This document shows, piece after piece, positions 19,314 through 28,771 of a stretch of DNA of 64,000 nucleotides (positions are counted from its first letter, which is position 1; every line of letters begins with the position of its first letter). The stretch is from Stieleria mannarensis (GTDB lineage Bacteria > Planctomycetota > Planctomycetia > Pirellulales > Pirellulaceae). Both the position numbers and the translations under genes were made by a program. The notes below the pieces were generated by a model. It made no database searches. It had not been told where the DNA came from and saw only the letters and a program-made list of their open reading frames with translations. The stretch spans positions 124,001 to 188,000 of the forward strand of contig NZ_JACEHH010000010.1 in NCBI RefSeq assembly GCF_014154935.1. The letters run 5' to 3'.

Positions 19314-21356
19314 ATGAGAATTGGTCTTCATTTGATCCGATCGTCGGCGGCATTCCTGTGTGGATTCGCCCTTTTGTCCCTCGGCCATTTGTCGATCGCT
19401 GCCCAGCCGGTGCAGCAGGCGCAAGCGGCCGACGCCGCCCGAACTGCCGAGCAATCCGCGGTAGCAACAACGGCTGTCGAGAGTGAACCGGCGGCGCCGC
19501 AGCAGGCACCGGCGGGCGGTTATGTTCCGGCGGTGGACGTGTTGCCCGAATCGACCGCCGGGATCGTGCGGATCCCGGAACTGCCCACGTTTTGCGACGC
19601 CTGGGAGCGGACCCAGATCGGCTTGCTGTTGGCCTCGGCCGAAATGCAACCGTTTCTGGATGATCAACGCGAACGCGCCCGAACCTACTTTGATTCGCTC
19701 GACCGTAAGATCGGATTGAAGCCCGATGATCTGTACGAGATCGCGTCGGGGGAGGTCGTGGTGGCGTGGATGGCGTTTCCCGATGACAAGCGTCGTCCGT
19801 ACGCGTTGGGCGTGATCGCCGACATCCGGGGCCGAAAGGCGGAAGCGGATGCGGCGGCCGAAAAGATCGATGCCGAATTGAAGGCCGGTGGGGCGACGCG
19901 CAAGGATCTCACGTACGGTGAGGATACGATCCGTGTGTACCGCACCAAGCCGAAGCCGGGGCAGTTGAAGATCGAAGAGATCGCGTTGACCTGGAACGAC
20001 CAGCGTTTCATCGCGGCCGATCGCGCCGGAGTGATTCGGGATGCGTTGGACGTGTTGGCAAACAAGTCGCCGGCCAAGGCATTCTCCGCTCGCGCGTCGT
20101 ACCAACAAGTGCTCTCGGAATCGTCCAAGTCGATCGAATCAGCCGACGACCAGGGCGCGACGCTGTGTTGGCAGTGGTATGCCGAGCCGTTCGCGATGGG
20201 GCGGATCTTGCGCGAAGTGTTTGAATACGATCGGCGTGACGACTTGGACGTGATCGAGTTGCTCGAACGTCAAGGATTCGGCGTCATCGAAGCCGTCGGC
20301 GGCGTCGGCATGGTCGCCGGCCAACGGTTCGACATCCTGCACTCGGGCATCGTCCTGGCGCCGGGAAAGCTGACCAAAGCCGCCCGCATGTTGCAGGCCA
20401 AGAATGCGATCCGGTTGCCGATCCCCGCGTGGCCCACCGACGACTCCGGAGCGTTCTTTCGATTCAACTGGGAGCTCGAATCAGCTTTCTGGGCGGCTGA
20501 GTCGTTGGTCAACGACGCGCTGGGCGAAGACCTGTTTCGCCCGATGATCGAAGGGATCCGCGATGACCCCGAAGGCCCGCAGATTGATATCGCCAAGGAC
20601 TTTTTGCCCAACCTGGAAAACGAGGTGATCCTGATCACCGACAACACCATGCCGGCCGGACCGGAGTCGGATCGGATGTTGGTCGCGCTGCGGATCAAGA
20701 ACGCCGATGTGGTTGCCAAGGTCGTTCAAAAGGCGATGGAGGTCGAACCCGATGCGATCAAACTGGAGGTCCCCGAGTTTGATGTTTGGCGCGTCGAACG
20801 CGGCAAGAACGATAGCGACGACATCGATGCCCAATTGGCCGCACTGGGATTCGACGAAGACATCGAAGACGAAGACACCGCACCGCTGTTGAACCATTGG
20901 GCCATCGCCGTCGTCAAAGGACCACAGACTGACGGGGCGGATTACCTGATGTTTTCCAGTCATAGCGAGTTGCTGGTCAAGCTGGGAAAACGTGTCCGCT
21001 CGGGGGCCGAAAACGATGGCCTGGCGTCGACCGAGGCCACGCAAACGATCGTCGCTGCGATCGATGATCTGAACGTCGGAAACCTGGTGACCTATGACAG
21101 CGTTTTCCACCCCAGCATCGCGTTGCGGGCACGTTACGAATTGCTGCGCAAAGGTGAGCTGAAGGACAGCGACTCGTTGATCGCCAATCTGTTGCGGCGG
21201 ATCGTGGAGAACGGCGAAGAGGGAGAGCCGGATCCAATCCAAGCCGGCAAGCTGCCGCCGTTTGAATCGATCAAACCGTTCTTCACCAGCGGCGGCGCGT
21301 TCTGGGAAAAGACCGACAGCGGCTGGACGATGACCGGGTTCCTGATGGCCAAGTAA
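19314..21356 (+). CDS. Exported hypothetical protein (planctomycete-type)
   Basis: 680 aa. The signal peptide (MRIGLHLIRSSAAFLCGFAL, then cleavage after HLSIA) is followed by an Ala/Glu-rich linker (about 32-70). The rest is a long alpha/beta region without a motif I can name (VDVLPESTAGIVRIPELPTF, LYEIASGEVVVAWMAFPDD, FRFNWELESAFWAAESLVND, VALRIKNADVVAKVVQKAME). The pattern resembles DUF3352-like exported proteins. The ATG at 19314 is chosen for the signal peptide; upstream ATGs in the same frame give a poor N-terminus. Confidence 0.6.
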   Translation: MRIGLHLIRSSAAFLCGFALLSLGHLSIAAQPVQQAQAADAARTAEQSAVATTAVESEPAAPQQAPAGGYVPAVDVLPESTAGIVRIPELPTFCDAWERTQIGLLLASAEMQPFLDDQRERARTYFDSLDRKIGLKPDDLYEIASGEVVVAWMAFPDDKRRPYALGVIADIRGRKAEADAAAEKIDAELKAGGATRKDLTYGEDTIRVYRTKPKPGQLKIEEIALTWNDQRFIAADRAGVIRDALDVLANKSPAKAFSARASYQQVLSESSKSIESADDQGATLCWQWYAEPFAMGRILREVFEYDRRDDLDVIELLERQGFGVIEAVGGVGMVAGQRFDILHSGIVLAPGKLTKAARMLQAKNAIRLPIPAWPTDDSGAFFRFNWELESAFWAAESLVNDALGEDLFRPMIEGIRDDPEGPQIDIAKDFLPNLENEVILITDNTMPAGPESDRMLVALRIKNADVVAKVVQKAMEVEPDAIKLEVPEFDVWRVERGKNDSDDIDAQLAALGFDEDIEDEDTAPLLNHWAIAVVKGPQTDGADYLMFSSHSELLVKLGKRVRSGAENDGLASTEATQTIVAAIDDLNVGNLVTYDSVFHPSIALRARYELLRKGELKDSDSLIANLLRRIVENGEEGEPDPIQAGKLPPFESIKPFFTSGGAFWEKTDSGWTMTGFLMAK

Positions 21357-21360
21357 GCCA

Positions 21361-21417
21361 GTGGGATAGGCTTCCAGCCTGTCGATTTCCGCAACGACAG
21401 GCTGGAAGCCTATCCCA
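21361..21417. terminator. Convergent-gene hairpin family, copy 1
   Basis: Arms GTGGGATAGGCTTCCAGCCT (plus GTCG) and CGACAGGCTGGAAGCCTATC (plus CCA) are nearly perfect complements with a 10-bp loop. It sits between a + stop (21356) and a - stop (21426). Copies at 35104 and 61745 have the same placement, which suggests a bidirectional terminator; no strong T-tract is present. Confidence 0.7.
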
Positions 21418-21425
21418 AAGCGGTG

Positions 21426-22415
21426 CTAAAGCACCTTTTTTAGTTCTTCGATCACGACGGGCAGCACGCGGGCTTTGACGTCGCTGAGCGTGCCTTCTTG
21501 GAACGCACCGGCGGCCGCCTTGTGTCCGCCGCCGCCGAACCGCTCGGCGATCACGTTGACCGCCAGGTCGCAGCGGCTGCGGAATGAGATTTTAAACCCG
21601 CCCATGCGTTGGCCGACAAAGATCACGGCGGCCTTGGTGTTCTCCACCGCCAGGGTCAAATTGACCGAGTCCTCGGTGTCACTGGGCAATGCTCCGACCG
21701 CTTCGAAGTCGCGGGTTTCGACATACGTGTGCATCAGCGCCCCGTCGAGTTCGCTTTCGGTCCGCGAGAGGATCAGGCCGCGCAATTTCAACCGAGCCAG
21801 CGTGTCACGTTCATACAGGTCGCTGTAGATTTCCGCGGGAACCACGCCGGTGTCCACCAGCCGTGCGATCACGCGGTACGTGTCCGCGTTGACGCTGCCG
21901 AAACGAAACCAGCCGGTGTCGGTGGCGATCGCCGCGAACAGCGGCACGGCCATCGGGCGGACCAGCGGAACGCCCAGCGCATCGGCCGCCTGCACGACCA
22001 GGGTGCCGCAGGCTTCGGCCTGGTAATCCTTGTACATCGTCGCCCCCAAGTCGTCTTCGCCGACGTGGTGGTCCAGGACCATTTTGTCGCACGATGCGGC
22101 GCGGACGACATCGGCCATGTCGCCCAGTTGGACCCACGCGCTGGTGTCCAGGATCATGATGCAATCGGCCGAGATGTCTTCGGCCTGGACGTCCTCGCCC
22201 AGGATTTCAATGTTGCCGGCCGGGTCGAGAAACTGCAGCGACGGCGGGACGCGATGGGCGTTGATGATCCGGACCTGTTTGCCCAGTTTGCGAAGGATGT
22301 ACGCCATGCCGAGCTCGCTGCCCAAGGCGTCGCAATCGGGGCGCACGTGGCTGACCAGGACGAAGGATTGGTAGTAGCTGATCTGGTCGGCAAAGCGTTT
22401 CCAGTTGACGGTCAT
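21426..22415 (-). CDS. nrnA: DHH-DHHA1 phosphoesterase, NrnA-like nanoRNase/pAp phosphatase
   Basis: 329 aa. DHH-domain motifs: SHVRPDCDALGSELG (I), MILDTSAW (II), LDHHVGEDDLGATM (III, the DHH-type motif), AIATDTGWF (IV). The C-terminal DHHA1 domain ends with RFGGGGHKAAAGA, the RNA-binding glycine motif. The family degrades 2-5-nt RNAs and/or dephosphorylates pAp. It is followed on the same strand by ribF transcription (ribF lies immediately upstream, 15 bp gap). Confidence 0.9.
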   Translation of the reverse strand: MTVNWKRFADQISYYQSFVLVSHVRPDCDALGSELGMAYILRKLGKQVRIINAHRVPPSLQFLDPAGNIEILGEDVQAEDISADCIMILDTSAWVQLGDMADVVRAASCDKMVLDHHVGEDDLGATMYKDYQAEACGTLVVQAADALGVPLVRPMAVPLFAAIATDTGWFRFGSVNADTYRVIARLVDTGVVPAEIYSDLYERDTLARLKLRGLILSRTESELDGALMHTYVETRDFEAVGALPSDTEDSVNLTLAVENTKAAVIFVGQRMGGFKISFRSRCDLAVNVIAERFGGGGHKAAAGAFQEGTLSDVKARVLPVVIEELKKVL

Positions 22416-22430
22416 CGGGAATGGATCACG

Positions 22431-23375
22431 TTAGGGGGCAACCAGCAATTGCTGGGCGAATCGGATGTCTTTTCGAAGCTGGTCGGTCAACGCGTCGACC
22501 GAGTGGAATCGGACCACGCCGCGCACACGGTCGATCAATTCGACGTCGAGTGTTTGATCGTACAGGTCGCCGTCGAAACCGATCAGGTGGACTTCGACTT
22601 TGGTCGCGTCGCCCGATTGGAACGTCGGGCTTTCGCCGATGTGGATCGCCGCCCGGTGGCGGGTGTCGCCGACCGAGGCGTATCCGGCATAGACGCCGGC
22701 GGCAGGGATGACCACGTCGATCTGTTCCAGGTTGGCGGTGGGAAAACCGAGCGTGCGTCCGCGGCGGTCCCCGTGGCCGACCCGGCCGCGGATCACATGC
22801 GGTGTGGCCATCATCGCCGCCGCCGTGCGGACGTCTCCGCCGGCCAACAAGTCGCGGATTCGCGTGCTGCTGATCATCGACCCGTCGACCGATTCCATTT
22901 CCGCGACACGAAATTTGATGCCATGCTCACCGCACCACGTTCTGAGAGCCCGGACGTCGCCTTGGCGGTCTTTGCCGAAGCAAAAGTTTTGCCCCTCGAC
23001 CACGCCGCGACAATCCAGCGTGTCGCAGACCAGGGCGTCGAAGAATGCCTTGGCCGACAGGTTCAACAGGGCCGGGGAGGTCTGGCAAACGAGCAGGAAA
23101 TCGATGCTCAGTTTGGTCATCCGCTGTGCCCGCTGGTCGATCGACGTCAATCGTTTCGGCGCCAATTCGGGACGCAGGATCGCGATCGGGTGGGGGTCGA
23201 ACAGACAGGCGATGGCCGGGCCGCCCAGCTGATCGGCCAATCGACGCGTTTGCGCGAGTAAGCTGGCGTGGCCCAGATGGACGCCGTCGAAGTTTCCGAT
23301 GCTCAGCACGCCCCCCCGCAGCGCAGCAAGAACCGCCGAGCCGGTGATGTCGGGAAGCGAGACGATTTCGGTCAC
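22431..23375 (-). CDS. ribF: Bifunctional riboflavin kinase/FAD synthetase
   Basis: FMN and FAD formation from riboflavin. The N-terminal adenylyltransferase domain has LSIGNFDGVHLGHASLL and the STRIRDLL motif (about residue 170); the C-terminal kinase domain has GRTLGFPTAN and the YAGYASVG strand. The GTG at 23375 gives a normal N-terminus of 314 aa. An ATG at 23429 is an alternative, and the frame continues upstream into a repeat (23455-23519), which I exclude. Likely co-transcribed with nrnA. Confidence 0.92.
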   Translation of the reverse strand: MTEIVSLPDITGSAVLAALRGGVLSIGNFDGVHLGHASLLAQTRRLADQLGGPAIACLFDPHPIAILRPELAPKRLTSIDQRAQRMTKLSIDFLLVCQTSPALLNLSAKAFFDALVCDTLDCRGVVEGQNFCFGKDRQGDVRALRTWCGEHGIKFRVAEMESVDGSMISSTRIRDLLAGGDVRTAAAMMATPHVIRGRVGHGDRRGRTLGFPTANLEQIDVVIPAAGVYAGYASVGDTRHRAAIHIGESPTFQSGDATKVEVHLIGFDGDLYDQTLDVELIDRVRGVVRFHSVDALTDQLRKDIRFAQQLLVAP

Positions 23376-23454
23376 GGGAGTCGAGAGGGCAGGGAAGGGT
23401 GGTTCGCGGAAACGGGGGCAGGAGCACATGACAGTGGCGAAGCGCCGTGCGAAC

Positions 23455-23519
23455 CTAGCTACCTTCGCCAGAAGGTGGATCCCCGGCGGTTTCCACGCTC
23501 TGGCGAGCGTAGCTACGTC
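23455..23519. repeat. CGCCAGA palindrome family, copy B
   Basis: CTAGCTACCTTCGCCAGAAG paired with CTCTGGCGAGCGTAGCTACG around a short GC-rich loop. It lies between ribF and the downstream end of the ABC transporter operon. Confidence 0.85.
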
Positions 23520-23583
23520 AAAGTGTTGCCAAAGCACTAGTTTGGCCGATTCCTGGCGATCGGGCGAGGTGGGGACGAAAAAG

Positions 23584-24651
23584 TCACCGCAGTCGGTCGA
23601 ACAGCCATTTCGGGGCTCCGTTTCGCAGCCCGTCGATCAACACCGCGATGATGATGATCACGCCGATGATGATGTGCGTGTAGGTGTTGGGGATCGACAG
23701 CATGGTGCATCCGCTGCTGATCGTTTTGATGATCAGCGCCCCGATGATCGTTCCCAGCACGGACCCCCGTCCGCCGCTCAAACTGCCTCCGCCGAGCACC
23801 ACCGCGGCGATGATCTCCAATTCCTTGCCGGTGCCGTCGGACGGGTTCCCGTTTTTCACGTTGGCAAAGTAGAGCAGGGCACCGACGGCGACAAACACGC
23901 CCGCCAACGCGTAAACCGCGGCCGTTGTCAGACCGACGCGGATCCCGCACAGCCGTGCCGTCGAAACGTTCGAACCGATCGCGACCACGTTGCGGCCGAA
24001 GACGGTGAAATGCATCAGCGCGGCGACCAGCAATCCCAACACGATTGCGATCAACGCACTGGCCGGGATGTGCAAGAAATCGATCCAGTAGTGATCGGAG
24101 TTGCTGCCGGTGTAACACAGGTACCGCAACCAATCGGGCAAGTGTTCCGATTCGGGGTACACGGTCGATTCATCGGCGATCACTTGGCCCAGTCCCAGGA
24201 AGATGGTCATCGTGCCCAGGGTGACGATGAACGGCACCATCTCGGTCAAACTGATGATCAAACCGTTCAGCAATCCGCACAGGACGCCGACGGCCAAGCC
24301 CAAGGCGAGCGCCGCGGCGATCCACGTCGCCGCGCCGGCCTGGTCGGCGGGGATCGTGTAATCACGAAAGGCGATCGCCAGCGCGGTGCCGCTAAGGGTG
24401 AGTGCCGTTCCGGCGGACAGGTCGATCCCGCCGGCGATGATGATCATCGTCATGCCCAGTGCGGGGACGGCGATCAGGGCGGCCGAGTTGACGATCACAC
24501 GCGCATTTCGCGGCGAAAAGAATCGGCCGCTGCCGAACTGCCAGTCCAGGATGGCAAACAGGGCGATGATCGCCAACAACGCCAGCGTGGGGCCGTGCCG
24601 AAACGAGGTCAGCCAATGAAATTTGCCCCGTCGTGTTTGATTTTCAGTCAT
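23584..24651 (-). CDS. RbsC-type sugar ABC transporter permease
   Basis: 355 aa with about 9-10 membrane segments. It shows the BPD_transp_2 pattern: AALIAVPALGMTMIIIAGGI, DLSAGTALTLSGT, GLLNGLIISLTEMVPFIVTL, GTMTIFLGLG and the C-terminal GGSLSGGRGSVLGTIIGALI. Inner membrane component of a carbohydrate uptake (CUT2) system. The ATG at 24651 overlaps the ATPase stop (ATGA), a sign of translational coupling. Confidence 0.92.
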   Translation of the reverse strand: MTENQTRRGKFHWLTSFRHGPTLALLAIIALFAILDWQFGSGRFFSPRNARVIVNSAALIAVPALGMTMIIIAGGIDLSAGTALTLSGTALAIAFRDYTIPADQAGAATWIAAALALGLAVGVLCGLLNGLIISLTEMVPFIVTLGTMTIFLGLGQVIADESTVYPESEHLPDWLRYLCYTGSNSDHYWIDFLHIPASALIAIVLGLLVAALMHFTVFGRNVVAIGSNVSTARLCGIRVGLTTAAVYALAGVFVAVGALLYFANVKNGNPSDGTGKELEIIAAVVLGGGSLSGGRGSVLGTIIGALIIKTISSGCTMLSIPNTYTHIIIGVIIIIAVLIDGLRNGAPKWLFDRLR

Positions 24652-26141
24652 CGTTCTTCCACCGCGGCCAACGCCGCGACCATTAATTCCTCTTCGTCCC
24701 ATTCGCTCGCATCACGCGACTCGGCAAGCCGTCCACGGGTCATCACGCCGACCCGATCACAAACCGCCAACAATTCCGGCAGGTACGAACTGACGAACAC
24801 GACCGTTTTTCCCGCGGCCGCCAACTCGCCCATCATGCGATAAATTTCCGCTTTGGTGCCGACGTCGATTCCCTTGGTCGGTTCGTCCAACAGATAGATC
24901 TCGGCGTCCTGCGCCAACAGCCGGGCGATGGCGACTTTCTGTTGATTGCCGCCGGACAGTTCCGCGACCGGTTGCACCGGATCCTGTGCTTTGATCTCCA
25001 CCTTCTTGATCCATTCCCGGGCGTCGCGAAGCCGGGCGTTCAAATTGATCCATCCGGCTCGGCTGTAGCGATCGTGATTGCCCATCGCCAGGTTTTCGAC
25101 GATCGACAGGTTTTGCGCAAGGCCTTCGCTCTTGCGGTCTTCGCTCAGCAGCCCGAACCCGGCCTTGCGGCGTCCGCGCACGTTGTGTGGCAGGCGTCGG
25201 CCGTCCAGTCGGACGTGTCCCGCGTAAGTCGGTTCCAGGGCATACAGGCAACGCAGCAACTCGGTGCGTCCGGCGCCGACCAGTCCGGCCACGCCAAAGA
25301 TCTCGCCACGCCGCAGCGACAGCGAAACGTCTTTGGGCATCGGTGCGGCGCCCAGGTCCTCGACTTCCAAGCGGACGTCGCCGATTTCGTGGGGGACGTG
25401 GGGGAACAGGTCGTCGACGTCTCGGCCGACCATCAACGAGATGATTTGGTCGTCGGTGATCGATGCCAGCTGTCCACTGCCGACGGAGTTGCCGTCACGC
25501 AGAACGGCGTAATCGTCGGCGACGCGGCGGACTTCTTCCAAGAAGTGGCTGATGTAAATGATCGCCAGTCCGCGGCTGCGAAGGTTGTCGATGATTTCGA
25601 ACAAGCGGTCCACGTCGGCCGCCGGCAGCGAACTGGTCGGTTCGTCAAACAGGATGATCTTGGCATCGCTGATCAGCGCCCGGGCGACTTCGATCAATTG
25701 TTGCGTGGCGACCGATTGGTCGCCGGTCCGCGCCTTGGGCGACAAGTGCATCAGCCCGACGCGGTGCAGCGCTTCGCTGACCGCGGCGCGTTGATTGGAT
25801 CGCATCAAGGTCCCCGCACCGGTGCCGGCGCGACCGAGCATCACGTTGTCTTCGACGCTCAAGTCCGGTGCCAAGGTGAGTTCTTGGTAGACGATCGCGA
25901 CGCCGCGGTCGCGCGCGTCGATGGGGCTGGACGGGCGAAAGGGTTGACCGCCCAGCGACATCGTTCCGGCGTCGGCGCGGTGGGCGCCGCTGAGTGTTTT
26001 CAGCAGCGTGCTCTTGCCCGCGCCGTTTTCACCGATCAGGGCCAGCACGCGGCCCGCTTGGGCGGAGAGCGAGACCTTGTCCAGGGCGATCGTGGGGCCG
26101 AACCGCTTGCTGATTCCGGAGACTTCCAGCAACGGTTTCAC
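24648..26141 (-). CDS. RbsA/MglA-type sugar ABC transporter ATP-binding protein
   Basis: 497 aa with two ABC domains. First: Walker A GENGAGKSTLL, Q-loop VYQELTLAPD, Walker B KIILFDEPTSSLP. Second: FGVAGLVGAGRTELLR (degenerate Walker A), signature LSGGNQQKVAIARLL, Walker B EIYLLDEPTKGID. This double-ABC layout is that of CUT2 ribose/galactose-type systems. The GTG at 26141 overlaps the binding-protein stop (GTGA). The frame continues upstream but only as a shadow of the neighbour. Confidence 0.93.
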   Translation of the reverse strand: MKPLLEVSGISKRFGPTIALDKVSLSAQAGRVLALIGENGAGKSTLLKTLSGAHRADAGTMSLGGQPFRPSSPIDARDRGVAIVYQELTLAPDLSVEDNVMLGRAGTGAGTLMRSNQRAAVSEALHRVGLMHLSPKARTGDQSVATQQLIEVARALISDAKIILFDEPTSSLPAADVDRLFEIIDNLRSRGLAIIYISHFLEEVRRVADDYAVLRDGNSVGSGQLASITDDQIISLMVGRDVDDLFPHVPHEIGDVRLEVEDLGAAPMPKDVSLSLRRGEIFGVAGLVGAGRTELLRCLYALEPTYAGHVRLDGRRLPHNVRGRRKAGFGLLSEDRKSEGLAQNLSIVENLAMGNHDRYSRAGWINLNARLRDAREWIKKVEIKAQDPVQPVAELSGGNQQKVAIARLLAQDAEIYLLDEPTKGIDVGTKAEIYRMMGELAAAGKTVVFVSSYLPELLAVCDRVGVMTRGRLAESRDASEWDEEELMVAALAAVEER

Positions 26142-27145
26142 TGCACCGTTTCTGGTTTGAGCAGCGTTTGATATTGCGGCTGGTCCATGTTCTCCGGCGT
26201 CGCCAGGTACTCGCCGGTGCTCTGGAAATCCTCCGCGGATTTGCCGTTGATGAAGTCGACCATCGTGATGACGGATTGGTAACCCATTTGCACGGGGTCT
26301 TGCAGCACGATGCCGTGACAATGGCCATCCCGCATGCCTTGGATCAAGGCGTCGCTGGGGTCAAAGGCGATGAATTTGATCTTTCCCGCCATCCCCGCGT
26401 TTTTGATCGCTTCCAGGGTGCCGTTGGCGTTGGGTTCGCAAACGGCAAAGATTCCCGCCAGCGATTCGCCGTGCAGTTGCAGCAACTGGTCGGCTTTTTC
26501 TTTCGCACTCGTCGCGTTGTCGCCGGCGTATTGGTCCGAGGAAACGACGGTGATGTCGGGATACTTTTTCAGTGCTTCCAAGAATCCTTCTTCGCGCTGT
26601 TCGGTGCTTTCGCTGCCGGCCAAGTAACGCAACAAGATCACGTTGCCTTTTTCGCCGATCGCTTTGGCCATCGCGTCGCCGGCCATCTGACCGCCTTTGA
26701 AATTATCGGTTGCGACATAGCTGACGATCTCGGGGCCATCGTCCAGCCCGCTATCGAAAATCACCACCGGGATGCCTTCGCCGATCGATTCTTCGACCGC
26801 GTCGACCAGGCCGCCTTTTTGGTTCGGTGCCAACACGATGCCGTCGACGCCCATCGTGATCATGGATTTGACGACTTCGATCTGGCTGCCCGTGTCGCTT
26901 TCGACCACCGGGCCGCGCCAAAGGATTTCGACGTTGCCGATTTCTTGGGCTGCTTTTTCGGCGCCGAAGTGTACCGATCGCCAGAATTCGTGGCTGGTGC
27001 CCTTGGGGATCACCGCGATGCGGAGTTGCTTGCCGTCGCCGTCGCCGGCGTTCGATGCGGAGGAATTGTCGGACGAAGATTTGCAACCGGCCACGATCAA
27101 CGTGACGGCCAGCAGCATGACCAGGGGAAGGATGAAACGTTTCAT
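26138..27145 (-). CDS. Sugar ABC transporter substrate-binding lipoprotein (RbsB-like)
   Basis: 335 aa. The lipoprotein signal MKRFILPLVMLLAVTLIVAG has the lipobox cysteine at position 21 (AGCKSSS). The body is a periplasmic-binding protein type 1 fold: LRIAVIPKGTSHEFWRSVHF, VDGIVLAPNQKGGLVDAVEE, VVIFDSGLD, ATDNFKGGQMAGDAMA, FAVCEPNANGTLEAIK. First gene of the three-gene transporter operon. The exact sugar cannot be read from the sequence; no regulator or kinase gene accompanies the operon. Confidence 0.92.
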   Translation of the reverse strand: MKRFILPLVMLLAVTLIVAGCKSSSDNSSASNAGDGDGKQLRIAVIPKGTSHEFWRSVHFGAEKAAQEIGNVEILWRGPVVESDTGSQIEVVKSMITMGVDGIVLAPNQKGGLVDAVEESIGEGIPVVIFDSGLDDGPEIVSYVATDNFKGGQMAGDAMAKAIGEKGNVILLRYLAGSESTEQREEGFLEALKKYPDITVVSSDQYAGDNATSAKEKADQLLQLHGESLAGIFAVCEPNANGTLEAIKNAGMAGKIKFIAFDPSDALIQGMRDGHCHGIVLQDPVQMGYQSVITMVDFINGKSAEDFQSTGEYLATPENMDQPQYQTLLKPETVQ

Positions 27146-27464
27146 GAGCGTGCTTGTGAAGCGATCGGGAGAAGGGTTGGAGGGAAGCCGCAATGATAGT
27201 CGATGCCGACACGTGCCGTGGGACAGTGGCGAGGCTGATTATTCCTAAGCCGCTGGCCCACCCGCGCTGCATCATTCTGCCCCGAATCATTCTGCCATCC
27301 CTGCCGTGGTTCCGACCGACGCGGCTGGACACCGTGTCTGAGTGGAGAGGTAGGAAGATTTGGGAGGTAGGGAAATTGGCTGCATCGAAGAGAGGGGGCG
27401 TTGCAATCTCTTCGGACAGAGTTTTCGCCACGTTCAAAGAACGGGGAGGGGCCGCTCGCTGACC

Positions 27465-27580
27465 GGCCTGTTGATCTAATCAGCCGCACGGCGCTAGCCG
27501 CGGTTCTCGCCGCCGCAAAACCGGGGCTAGCGCCCATCGGTTAATCGTTAGCTGTTTCATTTCGACTAAATCAACAGGCC
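27465..27580. repeat. 116-bp nested palindromic element
   Basis: Outer arms GGCCTGTTGAT (27465-27475) and ATCAACAGGCC (27570-27580); inner arms GGCGCTAGCCGCGGTT (27490-27505) and AACCGGGGCTAGCGCC (27519-27534). It may be a MITE-like repeat or a structured RNA. The rest of the gap 27146-27599 holds a short repeat (CATTCTGCC twice, near 27270 and 27290) and no gene I can support. Confidence 0.8.
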
Positions 27581-27599
27581 GTGACGCTTCCCGCTGGCA

Positions 27600-28472
27600 T
27601 TAAAGGGACTCAATGACGTCCGGTAGGGCTTGCAGCAGTTCGGCGCAGGTCATGCCGGGTTGTGAGTGCTTGGTGGCTGCCGCGTCACCGGCCAAGCCGT
27701 GAATAAACACGCCCAGTCGAGCGGCGTCCCAAGGGGCAAGGCCTTGTCCCAGCAGCGACGTGATGATGCCGGTCAACACGTCGCCGCTGCCCGCGGTCGC
27801 CATCCCGGGGTTTCCGCTGTTGTTGACGTGCTCCACGACGTCGTGGTTGTCCGCCTCGCGTCCGACCACGACCGTCGGGCCACCTTTGACGACGATCGTC
27901 AGGCCGTGTTTTTCTGCCAACGCTTTTGCGGCGGCGATCTGGCCCGGCCGATCGCCGGCCGACACGCCGGTCAGCCGCGCCAATTCACCGGGGTGCGGTG
28001 TCAGGACCAATTTGGATTGGTCGCGGGGCAGGGCAGGGCGGTCGAGCAGTTGGTGCTCGGACACCAGGTTGATCGCGTCGGCGTCCATCACTCGGAAGCA
28101 ATCGTGTTGTTGCAACAGTGCTTCGACGATCCGCTGCGATCCGGGGCCGGTCCGCATGCCGGGGCCGCAACCGATGGCATCCCAGGGGTGCACCGAAGGC
28201 AGCTCCGCGAACGAGGCGAATTGACCATCGTCGGTATCCGGCAAGGGGATCGTCATGATCCCCGGATGGAAGCCCGCAACGGTTTCCAGGCAGCGATCGG
28301 GGATGGCGGTCGAGACCAGTCCGGAACCCGTTTTCAATGCAGCGATGGAGGACAGTGCGATCGATCCGGCCATGCCACGCGATCCGCCGATCAACAAGAC
28401 ACGTCCGAAGTCACCTTTGTGGGCATCGGACGCCCGGGCGGGGAAGGGCAGGGGAGGTGCAGGTTGGGACAT
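27600..28472 (-). CDS. nnrD: ADP/ATP-dependent NAD(P)H-hydrate dehydratase
   Basis: 290 aa, the C-terminal (carbohydrate-kinase-like) half of YjeF as a stand-alone enzyme that repairs hydrated NAD(P)H. Motifs: LIGGSRGMAGSIALS near the N-terminus, GCGPGMRT, LVLTPHPGELARLTG, and the catalytic NSGNPGMATAGSGDVLTGII. No epimerase half is present. The ATG at 28472 follows from the family-like start. Downstream the strand ends at a repeat element. Confidence 0.88.
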   Translation of the reverse strand: MSQPAPPLPFPARASDAHKGDFGRVLLIGGSRGMAGSIALSSIAALKTGSGLVSTAIPDRCLETVAGFHPGIMTIPLPDTDDGQFASFAELPSVHPWDAIGCGPGMRTGPGSQRIVEALLQQHDCFRVMDADAINLVSEHQLLDRPALPRDQSKLVLTPHPGELARLTGVSAGDRPGQIAAAKALAEKHGLTIVVKGGPTVVVGREADNHDVVEHVNNSGNPGMATAGSGDVLTGIITSLLGQGLAPWDAARLGVFIHGLAGDAAATKHSQPGMTCAELLQALPDVIESL

Positions 28473-28559
28473 GATGGCTGACGTCAGGAATAGGGGGTGG
28501 TTTTTGCTGGGGCGAAACGTTTGGCGATCTGCCACAGATCGGAGTGATCACCGTAGCGG

Positions 28560-28672
28560 AAGCCGCCAAGGCTTTCGGCTCTCCGCCGCTGGGGCGAAAC
28601 GCATACGGATTGTTGGTCTAAGTGGCGGATTTGTTCGTAGCGGTCGCCGCCAAGGCTTTCGGCTGCTGAAGG
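28560..28672. repeat. Two copies of GCCGCCAAGGCTTTCGGCT
   Basis: The 19-bp word occurs at 28562 and again at 28649, each after CGTAGCGG-like sequence. It lies in the 299-bp gap between nnrD and larB, where no gene is visible. Confidence 0.65.
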
Positions 28673-28771
28673 CGGACACGAGTCTTCCAGCGTGGGCCCG
28701 CGCTGGCGTTTGCTCGCCGCGCAAACGCCGTCTCTCACAGAGGGAGAGAAAATGTCCCTCGGCGTGTTCCG

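Noticed and set aside
21609-23261. 550-aa + strand frame across nrnA and ribF
   Set aside because: Runs antisense through two well-supported genes; no family-like motifs.
27193-27462. 89-aa + strand frame between the transporter operon and nnrD
   Set aside because: No RBS, composition like noncoding DNA, overlaps the operon leader.
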